A stretch of DNA of 64,000 bases, taken from the NCBI GenBank assembly GCA_032718475.1, contig JAUCBJ010007789.1:40011-104010 (forward strand), in the 5' to 3' direction. Source of the stretch: Nemertoderma westbladi (lineage: Eukaryota; Xenacoelomorpha; Nemertodermatida; Nemertodermatidae). Positions 42,538 to 52,310 of the stretch are shown here, piece after piece (position 1 is the first letter of the stretch; each line of letters opens with the position of its first letter). A program made the translations under genes and the position numbers. The notes below the pieces were generated by a model. It worked only from the letters and a program-made list of their open reading frames with translations, was not told the origin of the DNA and did not search any database.

Positions 42538-44304
42538 ATGCAGCCGAACGCATCAGTTATTCTGAACCGATATGGTCTTAACGGTAGCCTAAACTTACAG
42601 GATATGTGTATGCATAGTATCATTCGAACATTGGTGAATATAATTGAGAAAACTGAATTTAGAAAAGTTGCTTATTACGAAAATTGTTGCGATGTCAGTG
42701 CTGTCTGTCACTGGCTGTCACTCGGTGTTCCACCTAGATTCCGTATGGACATCAGGAAATATATTCTTCGCTCCTATACAATGGCTGTTAATGAGCTTAA
42801 ATCGATATGGAATGATGAAGTTCTTCCATTTCCTCCTCCACGTCTCGAATTTTCCCATCACTTACCATATCACATCCCTCATAGAATAACCTTCAACTAT
42901 ATTATGGAATCCTATAAAGACATATTTCTGACCCAATGTTTCTTTCCTCTTGACATCATAGTAGACGCTAAGATAGTGTCAGATAACGAATTATCCTTTC
43001 CGGTAGTTGTTTTAGACGGTAATGAAGTGTTTGAATTTCCCCTAATTGCAGTTCGCGTTATGTTGAGATGGGTCCCGGAAATGTCACAAGGATTGAGGGT
43101 CTTAGATTTGGGTAGAGCTAAACTGGAATTTGGCAGCAACTCAGTTACCATGTCCGACATGGGTTTTAATCCCGGTAACACGGTTGATTTCCCTGAACTC
43201 ACCACTCTTAAGACTAGATTGGAAGTAAATGATGACACAATCGGGGCTATTGCACAGCGCTGCCCCAACCTAGTAACATTATGCATTCCAGAATCCGATG
43301 TTACATTCACTGGTCTTTGCAGTCTTAAACAACTTGAAAGATTGCGAACTTTGGACATCTCGAAATGTAGCGAAGTATCCGTCGCTGATCTGATTAATTT
43401 ACAGATATTGTTACCCCAAGTTTCTATCCTCACCGATAAAACAACTTCGATAGAACTACTAATTAATTTACTTCAGCGCGATTTTTACCCATCCGATACA
43501 AACTTCCGTTTCATTGACTTTTCTTTACAGTGCTATTCAAAAGAATGGAAGACCCATACCGGTCGTGAAAAAGCCGAACCTGATGTCTCCGCTACTGATA
43601 AACTTATTAAAGGCATACTTCTTCCCTACTGCAAGTATAGAGTTCAGAGTTTATCATTCGATTTAAAATGGAATAGTAATTGGCGCAATCAGAGTCAATC
43701 ACACCTTGAAAGTGAACTACTGCAACAACTTTGTGGATTCCCTAACTTAAAGTTTTTAACTTTTGATAACTGTGATATGTATCAATTTATTTCGGAAGCC
43801 GTTAACGGAGGAGTCGTTCTGGCTCAGGTCATCAACGTTCGATTTATAAGTTCCCAAGTATCATTGGTTGATTTAGGTTCCATGTTCCCAAATGTAAAGG
43901 AATTGACTATAATTATGAATACCCGTACTGGCGGTACGGATAATGACATAGCGCCCCCAGAAGAGGACCTTAAACAAATGACATCTGTGGAATCTCTTAC
44001 TTTAACTCTGTCTTACAGTTGTTTTATAAAGGTCCTACGAAGCGCGCCTTACTTGACTAAACTCTCGATTGAGCTCGTTTCTTATCTTGACCAATTTACA
44101 CATCCTATTTTCATGCTGACTAAAGAACAGGTGCGACTCGATATGGAAAATATAATCGCTTCAGGAAATCTCGTCGAATGTCTAAGAAGCTTCCATATGG
44201 TGTACGTGAACTACAGCCGTCACTATTACCGCGATCCTCCAAGATGGAGTATTGAGCAGGTAATACGTGGTATATTTCATGAACGGTGTAAAAACTTAAT
44301 TTGA
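42538..44304 (+). CDS. Intronless leucine-rich-repeat protein with BC-box-like N-terminus
   Basis: 588 residues in one exon. Near the N-terminus (residues 18-32) LNLQDMCMHSIIRTL fits a BC/VHL-box (LxxxCxxxI), the Elongin B/C-binding helix of cullin-2/5 substrate receptors. LRR-like segments are visible: LRVLDLGRAKL (about 187-197), CPNLVTLCIPES, LERLRTLDISKCSEVSVADL (about 266-285), FPNLKFLTFDNCDM, MFPNVKELTIIM and APYLTKLSIEL. The general build resembles ZYG11/ZER1-like LRR receptors, but I cannot assign an ortholog. The start is the first Met after stops in frame. Absence of introns may mean a retrogene or a lineage-expanded family. The frame is intact, so it is probably a real gene. Confidence 0.7.
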   Translation: MQPNASVILNRYGLNGSLNLQDMCMHSIIRTLVNIIEKTEFRKVAYYENCCDVSAVCHWLSLGVPPRFRMDIRKYILRSYTMAVNELKSIWNDEVLPFPPPRLEFSHHLPYHIPHRITFNYIMESYKDIFLTQCFFPLDIIVDAKIVSDNELSFPVVVLDGNEVFEFPLIAVRVMLRWVPEMSQGLRVLDLGRAKLEFGSNSVTMSDMGFNPGNTVDFPELTTLKTRLEVNDDTIGAIAQRCPNLVTLCIPESDVTFTGLCSLKQLERLRTLDISKCSEVSVADLINLQILLPQVSILTDKTTSIELLINLLQRDFYPSDTNFRFIDFSLQCYSKEWKTHTGREKAEPDVSATDKLIKGILLPYCKYRVQSLSFDLKWNSNWRNQSQSHLESELLQQLCGFPNLKFLTFDNCDMYQFISEAVNGGVVLAQVINVRFISSQVSLVDLGSMFPNVKELTIIMNTRTGGTDNDIAPPEEDLKQMTSVESLTLTLSYSCFIKVLRSAPYLTKLSIELVSYLDQFTHPIFMLTKEQVRLDMENIIASGNLVECLRSFHMVYVNYSRHYYRDPPRWSIEQVIRGIFHERCKNLI

Positions 44305-44598
44305 AAGTAATTGTGTATCGAGATCGACTGAAATCAAAACCTGAAGAACCACTGTTGTTAATTATTTCATTAGTAGCCCTCTTACTCTCTGCGGGGTACC
44401 GGGATCATTTTTCATTATGAAAGGTGTTCGTCAAGGATTTTGTTGAATAATAATTATTTATTACCGTACATGAAAACGAATAGGTTTTTTCTCGGCTAAA
44501 AAGTATAAATTTTCGGCTGTTACGCCAGGGATTATTCATAAAGTCTGAATACGTATTTCCAGTGCGGAAATATACATATTCTATACACCCCGGTGGTG
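44305..44598. other. Downstream of the LRR gene, nothing recognised
   Basis: Short AT-rich region up to the next MITE. Confidence 0.4.
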
Positions 44599-44606
44599 AG
44601 TGATAC

Positions 44607-45106
44607 TAGGAGTCGAGCGGAATTCCGGTTCCGGTTACCGGAACCGGAATTATTATACCGGAATTATACATTTTTGAAGCAAGTGAGATTAATCGCATTT
44701 TTTCACAAACATATTTTTTTTCAGAATTATAGCTGAAAATTATGATTTATTTATTTTATCTGTTTAGTCTATTAACGCACAGTTTTACTTATAAAACTCT
44801 GACTTTGTTGGCTTCGAATTCAATAATTAATTATATACAATCATCTGAATGTTCAGATAGACTCCGATATTTGACTCTAACTAGAACTAACATCATTACA
44901 CTTTTGACTCTAACTCAACTAAACTGAATTAAGCCCACTGAAAAATGTGTCGTTTTTTCATTTTCATTGTTTTACGTTTCTATTGCCTAAATGCACACGT
45001 AAATTTCAAGTTTGACTGTATTGAACTTTTTGTATAAAAAATTCCGGTTCCGGTAAAATTCGTCTCATTCCGGTTCCGGTATAAATGTAATTCCGCTCGA
45101 CTCCTA
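44607..45106. mobile_element. 500-bp MITE, hAT-like, with 8-bp target duplication
   Basis: Inverted ends TAGGAGTCGAGCGGAATTCC...GGAATTACATT-side end TTCCGCTCGACTCCTA. Flanks AGTGATAC (44599-44606) and AGTGATAT (45107-45114) match at 7 of 8 bases, as expected for an ageing 8-bp duplication. GGTTCCGGT blocks lie inside both ends. No transposase. Confidence 0.8.
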
Positions 45107-45199
45107 AGTGATATATACTCATTTAGCAATCATTTGAGAATGCAAGGTAGAGATGAAACGTGACTGATTTATTTAAAGCATTCGTATAGCGATACTCCC

Positions 45200-45290
45200 A
45201 TATAGCCCGCATGCGGGCCTCGAACCCATGACCACTGGAGCCAGATATGTGCATTAGCGACAGTGGATTTAACCACTACTCCCAAGGTGA
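45200..45290 (-). repeat. tRNA-derived SINE head
   Basis: The minus strand has an A-box-like TGGGAGTAGTGGTTAA (complement at about 45269-45284) and a B box GGGTTCGAGGCCC (complement at 45215-45227), about 45 bp apart. These are the internal pol III promoter elements of tRNAs and tRNA-derived SINEs. The stems do not form a full cloverleaf, so it is a SINE or tRNA pseudogene rather than a working tRNA. Confidence 0.6.
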
Positions 45291-46047
45291 GACCCAATGT
45301 CCCTGATATGTATTATTTGTCGAGAGAAAGTTAGTAAGCGATGTTAATTTACCTTAATTATACATCTAGTGATCATACGGTTTAAAAAGCTAATTGTTTT
45401 TTATGTTTTTCCACGTAATTTTGTGCCATAAGCTGGCCTTTTCATCTCTCCTTGCTTGCTGGAACCATATTATCGGTAGATAACCATCAACTTGGTGCTT
45501 GGATTTTTTTTATATTTTACTTCGTTGCTTTCAGATAGTACTAGGAGCGCTTACATTTTTTTTTAAATTTAATTATATTTTATATACACGATTTAATAAT
45601 TCTGGAACGTAATTTAATTTTCTGGCAATTAATTAATATTTCTGGCCTAGATATTTTAATATTATTGATACAATTTTATTTATTTAAGAATGAATCCGGT
45701 AGTGATGTGGTACAGCGTAGCATATATTGGTCAATTTCAATTAGTATTGTATATATTATAATGCCTTACTTGTCGAAGTTCAACCACGAGAAATATTATT
45801 GTTTACTTTCTTTTATTTTTTATTGCTTTGGTTATAAAACCCTCGTCTGTCACTATAACATCCTCCTTCTTTTATTTGGGGAAGCTATCGTTTGTTGCTT
45901 TGCTCAGAAATGCCGGTTTCTCTAACCCGTTAGTTCCTTTCCCTCAATTTTTAAAGATATCGTTGACGACAATTGTTTTGGTTAGAGAAGCCACTCCCAT
46001 CGATCTGAATTTTCCCTTAATTGCCGTAATTTTCCAGCTTAATTGAG
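45291..46047. other. AT-rich, no gene seen
   Basis: Contains a partial match (TTGTTTTGGTTAGAGAAGCC, about 45970-45990) to the dispersed CCACTGTAACCTG motif. Open frames here are short and without domains. Confidence 0.4.
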
Positions 46048-46202
46048 TTGACAGAATTTTGAAATTTTGTTTCAAAAAAAGTTATGGCATTTTTTGTGTT
46101 AAAAAAAGTCGCGAAGTTTTGGATTTTTTTCGATTTTTCGGTATTTTTGAAACGAAAAATGCCATAACTTTTTTTTGAAACAAAATTTCAAAATTCTGTC
46201 AA
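46048..46202. repeat. Long inverted repeat, 48-bp arms
   Basis: TTGACAGAATTTTGAAATTT at the start of the left arm (46048-46095) is mirrored by the right arm (46155-46202), with a spacer of about 59 bp. It would fold into a long hairpin, and is possibly the ends of a small MITE. Confidence 0.85.
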
Positions 46203-46789
46203 CACAATTTCTGCGTAAAATATTTCGAAATTTCTGCGTATTTGATGGTCTTTTTTGGTGTCAAATGTGGTGCTGCACCAAAATTAAAATTTTTCAAATT
46301 TTGGGCGACAAAAGTTGACATAACTCGAGAACGAAACAACTTATCGAAAAACTGATTTCAGATTCGGAATCACCATAAAATTTTACAACGGAAAACACAT
46401 TAAACAAATCTGATGAAAAAAAAGACTGGGGGTGAATCCCCCCCTTATAAAATGTTCCTGTAAATTTTCCAAAACAGTGAAAATATTTTTCATAATACCA
46501 TTTTTTGGAATAAAAGTCTCCACTCTATCACTATGTAAGGATATGATAGGATACTTTTTGCGGTCTTTCGTTAATATAATTCCTTTGAATCAATATTAAC
46601 ACTTTGAAATTTACATAGGATTACCAAATGGCTATTTAACTACAGTTATTTCACATGTAAAAAACCATCGAGGTTATTAATAAACAGATATGATATTTAC
46701 CCCAAATTGATTTTCTAACTCTCTTCACCTCTTGGGGCTACTTTTTGATACCTTGGTATACTTATGGCGATTTTTGTAAGGTACTCACA
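46203..46789. other. AT-rich, no gene seen
   Basis: No repeats or ORFs worth calling. Confidence 0.4.
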
Positions 46790-46791
46790 GC

Positions 46792-47536
46792 AAGGATCGT
46801 ACGGTAGATACTTTTTGCGGTAGCGGTAACGGTATGGCTTTGCGGTAGTGGTATTTACCGCGGTAGCGGTAGCAAATAATGTAGCTGTTATTAATGAAGT
46901 TTACTTTTTGACGATTTTCTTAAAAGTGTGGCGTTTATTTAAATTGGTAAATTGTTTTCTTGATTTAATAAATTTTAATTTCTTTTTGTTTTTGTTGACA
47001 GAAAATACGATACAATGCGAACCAATTTTTCATATATAATGTGTAACAACTACTGTAATGATGGCTGAACGTTTATTTTGCATATGTGGTGATGTGTTAT
47101 AAATGTGAGCGGAAGAAAATGCGATAGATAAGAAAAAACGTTTTGTAATTATTTCGTATCATAAAAATTGTATATCTTATTAATTTCTTAGTTATACGAA
47201 ATCAGGATTATTATTTTCGAAAATTATTTGACTATTTCAAATAATTTGACTATTACTATTGGCTGCTGTTTCAGCCTGTTATGAAATATGAACTTCAACT
47301 TAATTTTGGAACACAGTTTTCAGTAAAAGTTTTATTTCTTAGGTACTTATTTTTCAATTATCAATTTAACAAGCATTCCATGGGCAGGCAGAAACAGCAC
47401 CCAATTTGAAACTTGCCTACTGTAAATAGTAAAAACTAAAAACCAACTACCGCAAATACCGCAGGAGTTGGTATTTGCGATGCGGTAGTGAAAAGCGCGG
47501 TATTTGCGGTAGCGGTAGTACCGTACCATCCCTAAC
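46792..47536. mobile_element. Probable MITE with GCGGTA-rich ends
   Basis: The left end AAGGATCGTACGGTA and the complement of the right end, TAGGGATGGTACGGTA, are similar inverted repeats. Both ends are full of GCGGTAGCGGTA. A start like AGGGATGG-ACGGTA is common in hAT-type MITEs. No target duplication is seen, so the borders are uncertain. Confidence 0.45.
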
Positions 47537-48587
47537 TAACAGTTTACTACGAGGTGACTCTGATAATTATTTTCGAATTCTCCATAAAAAATATATACAT
47601 TTTGCTGTACTGCTATCGAGCCAACAGCTAACATAAAATAATTTCATGGGCTTTCTGTATATCGAAATTGTTTTTTTCGTATATTTGTCGGTTGGAAAGT
47701 TATGAGGGATTCAATATAGTACATACGGCTACATGCAATGCATGGCGAAAAACGCAACGAAAATTTCAAATTGTTTCCTGATCTGAATATTTTCGGGGCT
47801 GAAATTCATTTTAAGAGTATACCAAATAGGGTCTCTCGTTTCTGTTCCAGACGTCTGCTAGTTGTGATAGGATATCTACGTGCTATTCTGCTGTTTTTGT
47901 ATATTGCTTCATGTATTAATTATTGTGCTGTTAGTTGTCTTTATTCGATTTTATATTATTATCTATATATAACATTATTCGGAATTTTTATTATTATCTA
48001 TATATAACATTATTCGGAATTTTTATTATTATCTATATCTGATACTTGATTATAAATGTAATTTACATTATAATATACGTTTTATAATCCTTCTTTATCT
48101 GCCCCTTCGCGCCCAATCGCTGGTTGGGCGCCGATCTTACACATACTGTATATTTGTAGGAAAACAGACCATTCTTCATTCCTACTGTAGAACGCCGACT
48201 ATAAATGTTTCCGCGGCATTGGAAATTTAACTGAAACTAATAAAGTACCGCTATAGTTTATGCAGAAACCTGACTCCTGACACTCTACATAGGTTAACAA
48301 CTGAGGAATTGTCTTTCCTTCGAATCTGAACTTTACATTAAACAAACAAATGCGAGTAGGCCTACTATATTATACTTAACAACAATAAGTAGTATCATGT
48401 TACAATATTACGGCCACATCACGTTCTGCAGTTACGCGCAATACGCAATAGAACCACTGTGAAGGTAAATAACTCTTTAGTTTAGATTTAAATACACAAT
48501 AATATACTTGAAAATAATAACTATGGTCCTACAGGACCCCCAAAAATCATACACCAAATGAAGAAAATGGAAGACAACATGGAACCC
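47537..48587. other. AT-rich region with a 35-bp tandem triplication
   Basis: ATCTATATATAACATTATTC starts at 47961 and 47996, with a partial third copy at 48031 (period 35). No gene seen. Confidence 0.5.
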
Positions 48588-48791
48588 TCACCAGCACTTT
48601 TGGACTCCAGTCCAGAGCACTAGGTTGTTACAGTATGTAAGGGTAAGATGTTTACTGTAAAACTTGAATTCAACAATTAGAACAGCCAGATGTATGTCTT
48701 TCTTTGTTGATGACTCTGCAATTATCATTCTATGCGCCAGAATAGACTCCATGGTCCCGCGACCTTTAAAACCGTTTTCGTTCACACGCAA
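48588..48791 (-). pseudogene. LINE reverse transcriptase fragment
   Basis: A 67-residue frame: NENGFKGRGTMESILAHRMI resembles the NGFR-GRST--QI-ALR segment of LINE RT, followed by LAVLIVEFKF, which matches the strand before the first catalytic Asp. Only this piece is present, so it is a degraded fragment. Confidence 0.5.
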
Positions 48792-49183
48792 CAGTCTCTC
48801 AACAGAATCCCTGATTTGATTTAATATAATTTTATTGTTATACTGTAGCTTTGCAGCAATCCAGATTAAGAGATTCCACGGAATTATCCATATAGTGTTA
48901 GGTTGCCCTTCTTGGGAACGAGGACCAACTTATTGTTTTCATTTCTTCTGGGACTCTCTTGGTTCTGAACGTATCTACTATGATGGGGTGAATGAGCTAC
49001 AAACACTGGTATTTTACAAAAACCACAGGGTACACCATTTACCTGGTATTACAGACTCGGATACTTATACTTCTATATAGTTATCAGGCAATAAATACCC
49101 TTGCTGCCTTGTCATTGTTTCGGAGCTCCTCAAAGCGGGCCTTTCAACATATTGAGGCGATCAGCTGGTGAATCTACCTTTAC

Positions 49184-49850
49184 TACTACTAGGATCGGCA
49201 TGCTGCATTGCAGGTGCATTTTTAATAATGCTGTGCCGGCTTGTCAACAAAATTGCACCGCCACAACTCCCTATCACCCATAACATTTGCTAGATCATCC
49301 GCATCTTCAAGGCCAGTGTCCTTTAAGATGCGTCTCAAGAAAGTCATGGGCTGTCCACCATGCTTATTCACTCCAAGAGGCTGCCAAAGTACAAGATTAT
49401 GCACTGGCTGGTCCTCACGGCGAAAGCAATGTCCTGCAAAGCGGAGGCGATTTTGTTCTAGTGTCAAGCTTGGGGGAACCAATGAGACACCTCCAATGTT
49501 ATATAGTGTCTGGTTGGAGATGTGTGCATTGTACTTGACACAATGAACGCGGCGTAGCATTCTTGTGAATGTGCCATCCAGAGATTTGGTGTCCTCAGCA
49601 GTTAGAGCCCGTCATGGACTCCCGTAGAGGAGTACTGGAACTACTGCTGCTCTAAATAATCGGACCTTAAGTTTCCGATTAATTCTCGGTGACTTCCAAA
49701 TCCTGGAAAGCCTATTCAAGGCTGCCCATGCCTTTCCCTTACGTATTCGAAGGTCCTCACCTGACTTCCGGATCCATGATCCCAGGTAACAGAAGTCGTC
49801 CACATGCTCAAGCATACCATCCTTTGAGCTTATGCTCATCCGATCAGAGA
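49184..49850 (-). mobile_element. 5'-truncated LINE, copy 1, with (AGT)n tail
   Basis: Two minus-strand frames carry the C-terminal RT region: 49612-49839 (LEHVDDFCYLGSWIRKSGED, KVRLFRAAVVPVLLYGSP) and 49222-49560 (MLRRVHCVKYNAHISNQTLY, NRLRFAGHCFRREDQPVHNL, DTGLEDADDLANVMGDRELW). A frame change or stop separates them at about 49565-49610. The 3' end is a short UTR ending in an AGT microsatellite at about 49184-49192. The same 3' sequence recurs at 63896-64000. The RT type resembles the RTE/CR1-like LINEs common in marine invertebrates. Confidence 0.75.
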
Positions 49851-50333
49851 CTTGCTGAGGACTTTCAACTGGTGAATCGACCTTTACCTTGGTGGTTGGT
49901 TGGCTTTTCTCCCATAGTCAACATTTCAGCAAGTTGATCGATTACCATGCCTGGGGTGATTGCATGCTGTCATTTTGGCATCAACCTGCAGGACGATAAG
50001 CTGTAGATTAAGCTGTTGATAAGCTGTGTATACAGTAAGTAGGCCTACTGTACTTCTTGTTGAGGGGCCAAGGTGCAGTCTTAACTGCATTCTTGTCTGC
50101 CGTAGTCTGTTTGAACCCTGACTCTCTGTGCCACAGTGAGATCTGTGTACCGTCCAGCCCACAGTTGTTTTTCTGCGTTATTCTAAATAATTTAATCACA
50201 TGACGTTATTAGAATACACACTATAATTCACAATTATTCAACTTACAAAATTGAAATAGGTCGAACCGAACCAGAGGCCCTTACATTCATATTTTTTTCA
50301 AACTTAATTATTTCGCTTGATATTCTGGTTCGA
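49851..50333. other. Unassigned, possibly the remainder of the LINE
   Basis: GGTGAATCGACCTTTACC at about 49871 resembles the tail context near 49166, hinting at a second LINE end. No intact domain. Confidence 0.35.
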
Positions 50334-50341
50334 TTTAAATA

Positions 50342-50805
50342 TAGGGACGGATTAAGAGGGGCGCAACAGGGGCAGCTCCCGGGGTCCCGTAGGTTGGAAG
50401 GGGCCCGTAAGTTATCTCACTGATAAAACAAACTCATTTATTTATTAATTTCTGGCTGTTCAATAAATATTTATATCTCATATATAGCACAGATGGATAA
50501 TCAATTATTACTGTACTACAATTAATCTTTTTTTAAGTAATTGTTGTTATCTCTAATTGATTTACCACTATATTTTCAAAATTATATCACAATCAAAGTC
50601 ACTAATATATAATTGACGTCTTTTGAATGGTGTAATTTTAGGAAAAAGTACTAATTACTTAAATAATAATAATTTATTTTCACCAACGGGGTCCAAAATT
50701 TTTGTAATTGGTTTTCATGGGAGGAGGGGGGGGGGGGGGGGGGGGGGTTGTAGGGGCCCATAATTTGGGACTCCAGGGGTCCCGACAATCCATAATCCGT
50801 ACCTG
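50342..50805. mobile_element. 464-bp hAT-like MITE with 8-bp target duplication
   Basis: The left end TAGGGACGGATTA and the complement of the right end, CAGGTACGGATTA, are inverted repeats. Both sides then have GGGTCCC and GGGGCCC blocks. A perfect 8-bp duplication TTTAAATA flanks it (50334-50341 and 50806-50813). A 22-base G run lies at 50726-50747. No coding sequence. Confidence 0.85.
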
Positions 50806-50813
50806 TTTAAATA

Positions 50814-52310
50814 ATGTTTCATAACTGCATTATTTTGCTTAATATTATTGGTTGATTTAAAACATGTTCTGTGTTGAATTATTTTACTTGATATTATTGT
50901 TCGATTTAAATAACAGTTTAATTATTTCAACCGATAATTATAGACTTATCGGATGATGCAGTGAATTATTTCGACCTATAATTTATTATTGCTTGTAAAT
51001 ATAATCAGCTGGCTGGCTGGTATCCAGCTGGTGCAGTACCAGTTGTTGTTGCTTTCCTATACTATATTAGTCATTAGTCCTCAATAAATAATATCACATC
51101 CAGGGATACGTCCGCGCCCAGTGCAGCAGTGTACAGTATATTACTGTGAAATATATGACGAATATTTATAGCTGTTTGGTGGCAGTCCAATGATTAATTA
51201 TTAAGTTCATCGTAAGGATAAATGAACCAATCATATCCAAGTTCAGGAACGTGCTAATAATATGCTGGTTAGCTTTAACAGGCAGAGGCAGACAAGCGTG
51301 CACCGCATGAGGATTGATCCAAATACGATTTAATTCAAATAGGATAGGTAAATACGATAGTTAGCTTGTATACGCCTACTGCAGTACTGTACAAATACTG
51401 ACTTTAGTTTAACCCGCCCGCCCACAGAGCAATGAAATGTTAAACTGCAAAGTCCGAAATCCGAAAAATTGCAAAGTGAAAAATTTTATTTACTGCAACT
51501 ACCGCAGTTGTACCGGTCATGCTGTCATGCCGGTACGGTACCGGTACATTGTCTGAATGTCTCGCTGTAGGCTGTACACAACTGCACAAGGCCATCTACA
51601 ATCTAAATAACTTGTTTAGATGGCCTTGGCTGTACAGCTGTAGCCGACCTACGCGTCCTACCTGCCTACGGCCTGCCTGCTGTATAGGCCTACATTGCTA
51701 CAGGCTGACAGGCCAGCGCCAGGCCAGGCTGCCGGGCACGGACAGACGTACGACGGAGGCACCAGATTATTGATCAGTTAGTTGGGTGGTGGCGGTGAGT
51801 CCTACTCCTACCGCTGCTGTATCCAGTATCCGCGTGCTCTACTGCCGGTCAGCCGGTAGTCCGGCGGTAGACAGTTAGACCCACTCACTACTACACTAGT
51901 CAGCTACTGGCAGACTGGCAGTTCTGTAGGCCTAGTTAATAAATGATTTATTCAGTTATTTAGTTATAGTTCATTGGCGTACCTCTGGTATTTTCGTATT
52001 GCAAAAATAAGACTATAAGTACCCAAGTATGAAATACCCTATGTTATTGAGATATTGTTTATTGTTTTGGTTAGAAAAGCCCACCACTGTAACCTGCTCC
52101 TTTCCGTTAATTAAGTAATGGAGATTAGTTTATTGTTTTGGTTAGAAAACACCACCACTGTAACCTGCTTCTTTTGCCAGAGGTACGCATATGAACGATA
52201 ACCAGTTATTTGGGTAAACTTATATTCTGATAATATTATTATTTCTGATAATATTGTTATTGTCTGATTGTGTATCATAGTATTGTAATAGTCTGTATTG
52301 CTGTATTGTT
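50814..52310. other. Upstream region of the proline-rich gene
   Basis: AT-rich to 51360, then richer in GC with GGTACCGGTAC palindromes (51530-51550). The two copies of the dispersed motif are at 52056-52178. It may hold the promoter and 5' UTR of the gene at 52311, but I cannot point to a TATA box or splice site with confidence. Confidence 0.4.
52056..52178 (+). repeat. Tandem pair of the dispersed CCACTGTAACCTG motif
   Basis: TTTATTGTTTTGGTTAGAAA followed by CCACCACTGTAACCTGCT occurs twice, 72-73 bp apart. Confidence 0.75.

Noticed and set aside
44742-44927. 60-residue plus-strand ORF inside the MITE at 44607-45106
   Set aside because: Low-complexity AT-rich translation inside a non-coding MITE.
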